Assembly (NCBI RefSeq): GCF_901709675.1
Contig: NC_051092.1
Coordinates: 16,311,128 to 16,375,127, forward strand
Origin: Syngnathus acus
Taxonomy: Eukaryota; Chordata; Actinopteri; Syngnathiformes; Syngnathidae
Length of the DNA: 64,000 nt
Direction: 5' to 3'
In this document: positions 22,301-33,808 of the stretch, one piece after another
Position numbering within the stretch: the first letter of the stretch is position 1
Layout of the letters: every line of letters starts with the position of its first letter
Notes under the pieces: generated by a model
Seen by the model: the letters and a program-made list of their open reading frames with translations, nothing else
What the model was told of the DNA's origin: nothing
Databases searched by the model: none
Position numbers and translations under genes: made by a program

Positions 22301-25300
22301 ACAGTTTCTGACCCACGTTGCGAGAATCTTGTTTTCCTTCTTCAGTTTGCGTGCGTTCCAGGCTATCTCAGCATTCTTCTTAGTGAGGTGCTCATTTAGG
22401 TAAACACCCGTTCCTTGTAGCTTCCTCCCTTGCTTCAAAAGATCCACTTTATGTTTCCTATTGTCGAACCGAATGATAATTTTCGGAGGATCTTTTGGTC
22501 GTTTTCGGTTTCTTGGGAGTGTGTGACAAGCGGCAATGTTTCCTTTCTGGAGTTCCATGTGCTTACTCTCGAAAAACTGTACTACCTGATTTTCAAGCGT
22601 TGACAGTTCGTCCGATGGAGAGTCATCTGTCGAGGGATCCGAAGGACCCGCCACCCTGGCATAGGAGCGGTGTGATGTTTTAAGACCAGTGATTATGAGG
22701 TCTTCTTGTCGGGAGTACTGCTCCAGTGCATCTACTCTCCGTTCAAGCGACAGGATTTTCTCGTCTTTCTCCTTCGATAATTTCTTAAGCTCCGTTAGCT
22801 CAGACGTTAGCTGGAGCAGGGTGGCTTGCTGCTCTAAGAGTGTGGTAATGTCTTGCCGTATCAGGTCAATGGATGATTTAAGTTCATCGTAGCCCTCATT
22901 TGTTTTGGAGGGCGGCATAGCGTAAAGTTCGAAAATGTAGACCAGCTAGCCGCTTTAGCTGATTTCCTTGTTAAATGTGTGATCCTTACCCTTTGTCTCT
23001 GTGTACCCTGCGACTAGATGGCAACCAGTTCAGGGTGTCCCCCGCCTACTGCCCGATGACTGCTGGGATAGGCTCCAGAACGCCCGCGACCCCCGTGGGG
23101 ATAAACTGAAGATGGATGGATGGATGGATGGATGGATGGATGGATGGATGGATGGATGGATGGATGGATGGATGGATGGATGCCTCCCTCCTACAATTCC
23201 ATAGATTCCAAAACAGCCATGCAAATGATTTGCTAAACCTGCCATATCCCCTTGGGGCACCATAGATTTAATTTACTTAAGAAGAAAAATCATATTGATT
23301 TATTTGTCTTCTCATTTGTGTTTTACAGGTATTTTAGACCCACCGTTCATTTAATCCTTTCATATCCCCTTTATCCCTCAGTTGAAAAAGAAGTTGTTTC
23401 CCTTGGAACTGGGACAAAGTGTATTGGACAGACTGCCATGAGTCCCAAAGGTATGTGGCGTATTTTTATTTTGAGTGATTGGTTTTGCTTAAATCTCTAG
23501 GGGCATAATCTAGTATCTAATGACGGTTTAAAGTTTTAAATGGTGATGGTTGGGTCAGCCTGGGCATCTGGCATAAACATGGGCGTGTTGACCATCAGCA
23601 ATTTTGATTTTCCCCAATGGCTGGTCCATTTTCTGACAATTGAAAATTCACTTTTCAAGAACAACTACAGTATTTTCTGCACTATAAGGCGCACTGGAAT
23701 TTTGTATTTTTTTCATATATAGTGTGCACCGGATTAAAAGGTGCATAAAATACAAGCTACTGCATCAAACTGGGGTTGACTAGGGTTCCGTTATGCATCC
23801 ACTAGATGGAGCTGTGCTAAAGGGAATGTCAACCCAGTCAATGAGGTAAAAAAAAGCCCAACTCCCATTCCGTATGAATGTGATACGGTTTGGCTTCTTA
23901 CATGGGCCAGCAACCCCACTTATTTTTGATGGTCATAAACTTTCTTTAGTTAAAAAGAAAAAAGCGAGTGCGTGCGTTGATGCGTAATGCGTTGATTAGC
24001 TTTTTAGCTTTGGTGCCGGGTATGTGTATGTGCAGCCAAACTTGCTGCCAAATTCCAAGATGGCGGCGCCCCTGTTGGCCGCGGCCGCTACGGGTCTCAG
24101 CATTCGACGAGGATATTCACAAAATATGTCGCCTAGGACACTACAAACAACTCAAAGTTTAGTTTATCCATCCAGTAGATTAGCGTATGATCGCCAGCGC
24201 CTGCTGGAGGTACGGTCATCGAGTGTTTTCGGACACGTAGCCACAACTACCCTAGTCTGTTTGCGTAGCCTCGGAGTGCTCAGGGCGCTAACCCCAGGAG
24301 CTCACGACGCAGCGGGCTCGCCGGGCAGCACACGCCGGAGGAGGAGTAAGCGTAGGCGGTGTGACCGGCGGCGAAAGCGCGGCTGTCGAGGTGGGCTAAC
24401 GGCTAAGCTGAGAGCTAACCCCTACAAACCGCCGCTTCCATCCATCTTCCTCTCCAACGTCCGCTCGCTGGATAATAAAATGGACCATCTAAAACTGGAA
24501 CTCTCTTCAAAGAGGGAAGTTAGAAACTGCTGCGCTCTCATCCTGACGGAGACATGGCTGAACTCATCAATGCCGGACAACGCCGTTAGCCTGGAGGGGC
24601 TCGCTACATTCCGCGCCGACAGAAACAGCGAGCTAAGCGGTAAATCCCGAGGAGGTGGGCTGTGTGTCTACATCAACAACAACTGGTGCAAAAATGCTAG
24701 ATCTGTCGCCAGCTTCTGCTCTTCGGACATCGAGCTTTTGACTGTGAACTGCAGACCCTTCTACCTGCCCAGGGAGTTTACTGTTGTTAGCATCACGGCT
24801 GTGTACGTGCCTCCTAGCGCTAACACTAAAGAGGCCATGAGGGTTCTCTACCGGACAATTAGTGAGCTGCAATCCACGCACACAGAGGGGGTTTTCATCA
24901 TTGCTGGGGACTTCAACCAGGCTAGCATGAAGACTATTCTCCCTCATTTTTACCAACACGTGGATTTTCCAACTCGGGGAGAGAACACTCTGGACTTGGT
25001 TTACACCAATATAAAGGATGCATTCAGAGCAGCCCCCCGCCCCCACCTCGGCTCTTCAGACCACCTATCTGTTATGCTAACCCCTGCATACAGGCCCCTG
25101 CTGATCAGAGCAAAACCCACAGTGAAGCAGGTGAGGGTGTGGTCTGAGGGGGCCATGGAGGCACTCCAGGACTGCTTTGAGTGCTCTGACTGGGACATGT
25201 TCAAATCAGCAGCAACATATGACAATCAGATCAACATTGATGAGTACGCCATGACTGTGTCAGCCTACATCAACAAATGCTCCGAGGACGTCAGCACCAC

Positions 25301-28300
25301 TAAGAACATCATCACCCGAGCCAACCAACGACCCTGGATGACTGAGGATGTACGTCATACGCTGCGAGCACGGAACTCAGCCTTCAAGTCTGGCGACAAG
25401 GAGGCACTGAGGACAGCGAGAGCCAACTTGAACCGTGCCATCAGGCTAGCGAAGCGAAGCCACAGTCGGAAAATTCAGGATTTTTTCCACGACGCCAATA
25501 ACACCAGGAGTATGTGGCAAGGCATACGGGCGATCACGGACTACAACTCTCCCTCCCCCCCGGTGGGTGAGGTTGATGCTGACTTCCTAAATGGTCTAAA
25601 TAACTTCTTTGGGCGTTTTGAGGCACTAAACAGCACTCCTGCAGTTAAAACTGTTCCCCACCAGGAAGAGGAGGCCCTCTGCCTAGACTCAGCCGACGTG
25701 TGGAAGACTCTGAGAAGAGTCAACCCACGTAAGGCCCCAGGCCCCGACAACATACCTGGGCGGGTGTTCAAGGAGTGTGCAGGCCAGCTGGCTGGTGTCA
25801 TCACAGACATTTTTAACATCTCGCTGGACCAAGCCAAAGTGCCAGTGTGCTTCAAGGCTGCCTCCATCATTCCGGTGCCGAAGAAACCTCAAATCACCTC
25901 ATGGAATGACTACAGACCTGTGGCACTGACTCCCATCATGATGAAGTGCTTCGAAAGGCTGCTCAAAGATCACATCGTCTCCGGACTCCCCCCAACATTC
26001 GATCCGTTCCAGTTTGCCTACCGGCAGAACCGCTCCACTGAGGATGCCATCTCCTCCGTTCTTCACCTGAGCCTGGCTCACCTGGAGGAGAGGAACACCC
26101 ACGTGCGGTTGTTGTTCCTGGACTTCAGCTCAGCGTTTAACACCATCATTCCACAACATCTGGTGGAAAAACTGGAACACCTGGGCTTCAGCACCCCCCT
26201 TCGGAACTGGCTGCTAGACTTCCTCACCAACAGACCTCAGTCAGTCCGGGTCGGACAGAACACCTCAGATGTCATCACCCTCAGCACAGGCTCCCCTCAG
26301 GGCTGCGTCCTGAGCCCCCTGCTGTTCACCCTGATGACACACGACTGCGCCCCCAGGTTCACCACCAATCACATCGTGAAGTTTGCAGACGACACAACGG
26401 TGGTGGGCCTCATCAGGGACAACAACGACCTGGACTACAGAGAGGAGGTGGAGCAGTTGGTGGGCTGGTGCAGAGAAAATAGCCTGATCCTGAATGTGGA
26501 GAAGACGAAGGAGATCATCGTCGACTTCAGGAAGAACCAGCCTCACCACGCTCCACTGATCATCAACAGCTCAGCTGTGGAGGTGGTCAGCAGCACTAAA
26601 TTCCTGGGAGTCCACATCACAGACGACCTCACCTGGACTGTGAACACCACAACACTGGTCAAGAGGGCACAGAAGCGCTTGTACTTCCTGCGGAGGATGA
26701 GGAGAGCCCACCTGCCCCCACCCATCATGAGGACGTTCTACCGAAGCACCATAGAGAGCATTCTGACAAGCTGTCTCTCGGTGTGGTGTGGAGGTTGCTG
26801 CGCCTCCGATTGGAAGAACCTGAGGAGAGTGGTGAGGACAGCAGAGAGGATCATCGGGGCTCCTCTTCCCTCCATTCAGGACTTGTCATCCCAGCGCTGC
26901 GTGTCCCGAGCCCGAAATATTATCAGTGACCCATCACACCCCCACCATGGACTGTTCTCCCTGCTGCCCTCTGGGAAGAGGTTTCGCAGCATCCGCTGCA
27001 GGTCCACCAGGTTCTGCAATAGTTTTTTCCCTGCTGTCGTCAGACTGTTGAACATTTAAACGTAGCATTCCTCTGCACACTTGTAAATACTGCTTTTGTC
27101 TCCTGCACTGTTCACATACTTTATCACTGCTGCACTTTGTACTTTATAATTATCTTATTTCATTTTTTTATATAGAATGTCACTTTTTTTTTTAACCAGC
27201 CGAAATACCTCTACATTGTTGAAAGCCGTATGCAACGAAATTTCGTTTTTTACACCTAGTGTTGACAAAATGACAATAAAGTTCTGTCTAAGTCTAAGTC
27301 TAAGTCTGCAGTGAGGGGATTGTGAGTGATGTGAGTCACCCCGCTCACTCTTTGTTCGATCTTCTGCCCTCTGGGAAGAGGTACAGGAGCCTGCGCTCCC
27401 GCACCACCAGACTCACCAACAGCTTCGTACTCCAGGCTGTTAGGATCCTGAACTCTCTCCCCCCTTCTGCGTAGCGTCCTGTACTTTTGCGCTATATTCT
27501 GACTGTCTGCTGTATGCACACTTGCTCCGTTTTGCTCTTGTGGAGGGGGAGGGGTCTTCAGCGGGCAAGTGCTGTTCTGAGCGTCGAAGCGAGCAAAGAA
27601 GCGGTTGAGATCGTTGAGCAGACGGATGTCGCCCTCACAGCTCTGCGGTGCGGGCTTGTAGTCCGTGATGGTCTGAATGCCCTGCCAAAGGCTCCGTGCG
27701 TCCTTGCTGTCCTTGAAGTGGGCGGTGATCTTGCAAGAGAACGCCCTTTTCGCCTCCTTGATGCCCCAGGACAGGTCGGCCCTCGCTGTCCTCAAGCCAG
27801 CCTCATCCCCCGCTCTGAAGGCTTTGTCCCTGGCCCTTAGCAACCTGAGGACAGCCCCTGTCAGCCATGGCTTCCAGTTAGCCCGAGTGACGATGTATTT
27901 CGAGTGGGTCACATCATCAATGCATTTCGCGATTTAAGAGGAAACAGAGTCAGTATACTCCTCTATGTCCGTCCGATCGTTGCAAGTGGCCGCCTGCTTA
28001 AACATTTCCCAGTCAGTAAAGCCAAAGCAGTCTCGAAGCGCATCAGCGGCACCCTCAGGCCACACTCTAACCCGCTTGCGAACCGGCCTGGATGCTTTCA
28101 CCATTTGTCTGTATGCGGGCAAAAGCATAACAGTGATATGGTCAGAAAGTCCAAGATGGGGGAGGGGGGCGGCTTTGAAAGCTCCTTTATGTGAAGAGTA
28201 GACCAGGTCCAGGAAGCTGTCGCCACGTGTTGGAAAATTAACATGCTGGTGAAGCCTCGGAAAAACAGACTTCAGGTTAGCACAGGGGTGGGCAAACTAC

Positions 28301-31300
28301 GGCCCGCGGGCCACATCCGGCCCACGGGACCGTTTAATCCGGCCCGCCAACCCTGAATTAATTGTATTATTAAACTTTTTTTTTGTCATTTTGCCTGCAA
28401 TGACTGCGTTTCCCCAGTAGATGGGGAACCGCTCGCCTGCGCATTTACTACCGGAAGCCGTGTCAGAAAGCTCGGTGCACACTCACAAGTGCGTGTACGT
28501 ACGTACTCAGTAGTACGGACATGGCGCACTCGCGCTCTATTTGTATCAGTCCCGAATTTAGAGCGTGGGCTGTGACGACAGCATTCTTGTAATTCGCTCG
28601 CTGAGCTTTCAGATACAGTTTTACGCTAAAGCCACCCACAAACCTTCCCCTGGAATCCTTCCATTAAAATGAGTGGCCCGAAGAAAAGAAGTGAGTGCCG
28701 AATGTTAAAAGAGTGGCCAATTTGGCTCGACGTACGCGACGTGACGTTCAGCCACATCAACCCGTCACAGATCGAGGTAAACGGATCTCTCCTAAGAATT
28801 GCCACAACAAATTTTACTCCAGACTATGATGCACTAGCAAAAAAGAGAGACCAACAACACTGTTCCCACTGAAAATGAAGTTTGTTGTAAAAAAATGCAT
28901 TTTGAATATGATTTGTACACATAGCAGGTATTGAAACTAGCGACCATTCTCATTTTGAAACAATGCAGGATGCTCAAGGACATTGATGCACCACCTGCTT
29001 GCGACTAATCTTAACCTGTAAAGTTCTTAAGGCTTACTTTAAGGAAGTGTTTCCCGTTTCCTCACCTCTGTTACCAGGTGTTTGTGAGTTAAAACTCTGC
29101 TCTGATGTTCAGATACCCCTCACCGTGTTGCCGTTTTGATTACTTTATTTGGATGTATGCTTTCACCGATTCTTCAAGATGATATATTTGGTCAGAATGT
29201 TTGCTGTTTGATGTGATCTCATAAGATAAACATCTTTCATTAATCTGACCTGCAGGCACTGAAGTGATGGAGACTGTTATTCATAATAACAGTGTCGTAT
29301 TTTATGAGAATCACTGATAGCAGTTTTTTAGTGAATTATTTTTATTTTTTTTAATGCTGTTAATAAATGCATTTGTTTTAAAAAAAACTTGTTTGGAATA
29401 TCCATGCTTTACTACCTACTAAAGGCCAAAATCTTTTATGCAATGACCTTTACAGGTCGCTTATATTACTTCACACAAACACTACATCCATCTGCTCCTG
29501 GTTCGGCCCTCCGGTACAAATTTAGAACCCAGTTCGGCCCGCGAGTCAAAAAGTTTGCCCACCCCTGGGTTAGCATGATTAAAATCCCCAGCGAAGATGG
29601 TGAAACCGTCAGGGTGCGCCGTCTGTTGTTCACTGACAGCCTGGTACAGTTCACTAAGAGCCGCGATCCTGTCGCCTTCGATGTTGGAAGGCGGGATGTA
29701 CACCGCGACTAGCAGAATCGCGGTAAATTCCCTTGGCAGGTAAAAAGGACGGCACTTAATGATCACAAACTCCGCCAGTGCTTTATTGAGTGTTTTTATG
29801 TGTGAAGACTGCTGATACGAGATTTTAATTAAAATAGTTCAAATTAAATAATGAATAAGCCACACTAGAGCAGCGTTCCCCAACCTTTTTTTTTTAAATG
29901 TCTTGCGATCGACCAGTAGTAGCTTACTTCAGTGACGCCCCTGACCATGGTTGTCGTGATGCTGAAAGCGATGCGACCTTGTAATTTACTAGTCGTACTG
30001 AAACATTTTGGCAGAGCGCTGTGTACAACTAGTATGGATCGACAAATTCATCAATTGATCCATATATAAGGCATTATAAGGCGCACTGTTTTTTGAGTAA
30101 ATATAATAAATATACCGTTTTTTTCCGTGTATAATGCGCCCCCATGTATAATACGCACCCTAAAATTGGCATGTTGATGCTGGAAAAAAGCCTGTACCCA
30201 TGTATAATACGCACCCAATATTTTTTATTTATTTTTTTTTAAGTCCCAATGATCGTCACACACGCAGGGAGGCAATGGGTCCCATTTTTATAGTCTTTGG
30301 TATGGTCTTAATTAGGCTGGATGTATTTTTTTTTGTTGGCGTTGATTTCTCCGACTGCCCGTAAAGGCACCACCGCGATCAGATGAAAAGAGAGGAAAGT
30401 GACGTGCGGACCTGTGAAAAAGGCGGCTCTGTATGGGAGAGACGTTGAAGAGGAATAAAAACACCCTTGGAAACCAAAACTTGCCCCTCGTCGTGACTCG
30501 GAGCCGCAACAAATGTTTCGGATTTGTGTAGGGTACATTGTGACAGCAAACGAGCAGGTGATCGAGCAAGCGTCTGATACGAGAGCATTGCGTTCGTATG
30601 GAGCGTGTTTGAAGTGAACAGCAGAGACGAAAGGAACAAGGCAAAGTGTTGTGAAATAAAATATTACCTGTAATACGCATTTTGTTATTTGCTGATTGTA
30701 TTAAACCAGTGGTTCCCAAACTTTTGCAGGCTGGCGCCCCCTTTGGCTCCCCAGTGAATTCCTAGCGCCCCCCCCCCAAGGACCGGCATTTATATAAATA
30801 AATAATACATTTATATAAATAAATAAATAATACATTTATAATATCATTACCATTACGTTGAATTAGTGGGAGCACTGAGTTTGTTTCTCAGAAACGAGCC
30901 GGTCCCATCTAGACGTAATCGGAGACAATGACACCCGAAGTGATTTAAGGTTTGTCTTTTATTGCAGGATGCTTGGTCTCCATGTGTTGAAGCAGTTTTG
31001 AATGCTTCACTGCCTGGTTAGTTAGCCTGTCGCCACATATTAGCTTTGCGGGCTCGACTGGGGAAACATGTCACGTGACCGGGACGAGTGTCTTGACCTG
31101 AATTAATTGATCGTCGATTAAAAAAAAAATTCTGTGCGGCTTGGCGGCCCGGTACCAAGTGACCCACGGACCGGTACCGGTCCGCGGCCCGGTGGTTGGG
31201 GACCACTGCCCTAACCAGCTCAACACAACACAACACGGCGCGTTCTGGCGAGTCCCCAATTTCATGTTGACTTGAACTCAAGATGATGTTGACCGCCAGA

Positions 31301-31815
31301 ATGCGGTTTTTATTATAAGATAAAATTCTGAACATTACAAGATTGAAATTACAAACCTGAGCTTTTGCTTTTGTAGTCTATGCTGTCGGATCTGACTGGG
31401 CCAGAGCGGCGTGTTGTGTACAAATCGACTGCCGCCCCCCTACCGCCCCCCTACCGCCCCTTTCTTCCTCACCGCCCCCCCAGATCTTTCCACCGCCCCC
31501 AGGGGGGCGGTACCGCCCACTTTGGGAACCACTGTATTAAACTATCACATTCATTGTCAGTCAAGAAGAGAAGAGGACAATTATCCCTTATTGACGAAAT
31601 GACCAGAGCACAGTACAAACACACTATTGTTCTTGTAACGTGTTTTGTATTTAAGTCCTGTCTGCCCCTCGCTCACCGTCGGATCATTGCATGAGTTACT
31701 GTCATGATGTCTGTTTGGTTTCTGTTCCTGTCTTTGGTAATGTCACCCTGTCTTTTTGTTCCACGTCTTTGTCGGTCAGTCCTGTTGTTGGTTTTGTTGT
31801 TCCATGATTTTCTTA

Positions 31816-31848
<33 letters not shown>

Positions 31849-33735
31849 AAAAAAGAAGATTAAAGGAAATTTGTACCCATGTATAATGCGCACCCCAGAT
31901 TTTAGGACAATAAATTAGTTAAATTTTGCGTATTATACACGGAAAAAAACGGTAAATATAATTTTTTAAGTGCGCCCTATAGTGCGGAAAATACGGTGTG
32001 CTTTATGAGGCCAAGTCAATTTACTGTTGAGTGGCCTGTTTCAACCCAGATTTTATTTTAACCCTTTCAGATGCCATGTGCATAAGTGGAAGACTTGGCT
32101 TAAACAGATACCAAGGAGTTGTGTTTGAAAAGAGAGAGTTGGGTCAAGTTTATGACCAAGATTTATTGCAGAATCACTTTGAATAATAGTAAATTTTTCA
32201 AGACTCAGAGTTGTGTCCTAAAATAGGTTCTTAGTTTTAGCTAAAACGACTACTTCTTTGTACCTGTATTTCACCATGCCTGACGGAAGACCCCAATTTT
32301 AGTTGCACATCGTTTGCCCTCAAGTTTTCTGCCTAATTGTTCAAGTGTGCGTGTTTTAGCCGTAAACCACGGAGTCATCATCATCATCATCGGCCGTCAC
32401 TCGTGGTCGAATATGACTCTCCCCCGTCTTGGTCCTTGTGGGTCTTCAGATGGGCGTGAAGGCCGATCCTGGACCCGATTGTTCTTGTGCAGTGTGGACA
32501 GTTGAATGTGGTGGTGGGCTTGGGTTGGGCCTTTTTGTTGGAGACTCTCTTCTTTCTGAGTCTGTGCTTGTCTTCTGCAGTATGGTGGAGGTCAGCATTA
32601 TAGAGTGCAGCACCCTCACGGACAAGGTTTCTCCATGTCAACCTATCTTTTGCCATGTCTTCCCAGGTCTTAAGGTCTATGTCAGGGGTCTCAAACTCCA
32701 GTCCTCGGGGGTCGCATTCCTACATGTTTTCCAAGTTTCCCTCGTTAAACACACCTGATTCAATTATCAGGCTCCTGCAGAACGTGAGGATGAACTGATC
32801 ATTTGAACCTCCGCGTCACTGGTAAAGAAATCCTATCGTTTGTGCAAAGTACGTACATCCGCCGCCATTGATAGTTGTTTTGTGTGGCTTCCACCCCACA
32901 GAGACGTAACAAACAGGCGTAATACGTATGTAGACCCGATTAATCAATCAGAGGACATTACGTTTTGCATAGATCGAGGCGGTAAACCAATCAGAGGACT
33001 TCACGTAACACGTAGAGTACATACCTCCGCCACCATGGACAAATAAATACTATCGTTTGTAACAGCATTAGGACCCTCTAAAATGGCATAGACAAAGAGA
33101 CATGCTTATGAGGCACAATTAGAGCTTTGTGGAAAGCCAGGATCATTGCAGAAGAGCAACGTGACGATGACGTGACAATGACGAGACAATGACGAGAGGG
33201 AACTTGGCATGTTTAATGGCAAACTTGTCCAACTGTTTAATTTGTATACAGAAGATGAGGACTTGGACGGTTTTGCGTATGAATATCTGGCAAGTGTATT
33301 TTAACGTCATGGGTTTCCACACTTGAAAAGGAAGGACTTGACCGGACTGGGATTCCACTCTTTGTTCGGGTTTTTTAATGAGCGAAACAATCAAGGTGAA
33401 AAACCTTTAAAACACAAACAAAAAATTGATGAGTTTAAAAAAAAAAAGATACCATTTTCTTCCAAATAAACAATGTAGATAAAATTCAGTTCTTTTTACT
33501 AAAAGAAAGAAAGAAAAGGTCTTGAACATAAAGTTATCCTTTCAAACAAAAGTCAATACACAACTTAATGCTTGTCATAAAGACTAAACTAAATGAGTCC
33601 AGTTGAGAACTGTAGTCCCTTTGGTCTCCTCTTGATTTTTTCCTTTCTCCGTGGAGGTCAGTGCGATTCGTTGCTACTGCTGTGTTGCTCGCTGATCGAA
33701 AGGATTGTTGTTTGTTTGTTTGTTTGTTTGTTTGT

Positions 33736-33808
<73 letters not shown>

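Larger units (their letters stand above)
18461..22991 (-). mobile_element. Near full-length LINE (ORF1 + ORF2), inserted in a SINE
   Basis: A 4.53-kb non-LTR retrotransposon on the minus strand. The 5' end is at 22991, only 73 bp before the ORF1 start. The 3' end at 18461 has a (TAAAC)n-type tail. ORF1 encodes a coiled-coil protein; ORF2 encodes an APE endonuclease and RT but has at least three frame breaks. The split SINE halves on each side define both ends almost to the base. It belongs to the Jockey superfamily by motif ([29 protein letters not shown]); I do not assign the clade. Confidence 0.9.
27541..29770 (-). pseudogene. LINE endonuclease/RT 5' segment, split by a hAT element
   Basis: Read on the minus strand from the right: [19 protein letters not shown] and [10 protein letters not shown] (29766-29576), then after the hAT insertion [60 protein letters not shown] and [17 protein letters not shown] (28128-27620). 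These are the endonuclease and linker of an L2-like LINE close to the 24024 element. Frame breaks occur. The RT proper is missing, replaced by the inverted 3' segment at 27311-27540. Confidence 0.85.
29935..31996 (-). mobile_element. TA-flanked GCGCAC-family element, outer layer of a triple nest
   Basis: Right end AAGTGCGCCCTATAGTGCGG then AAAATACGG at 31988-31996. Left-side sequence (CTCTGCCAAAATG equivalents, CAATTGATCCATATATAAGG) is the reverse complement of 46330-46480 in the complete element. It is split at 30114 and 31953 by the next element. The left terminal repeat is missing; a poly-T stretch and CAACC motif near 29880 mark other debris. Confidence 0.65.

Noticed and set aside
24633-26728. 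Minus-strand ORFs opposite the L2-like LINE
   Set aside because: They are antisense shadows of the GC-rich 1011-codon ORF.
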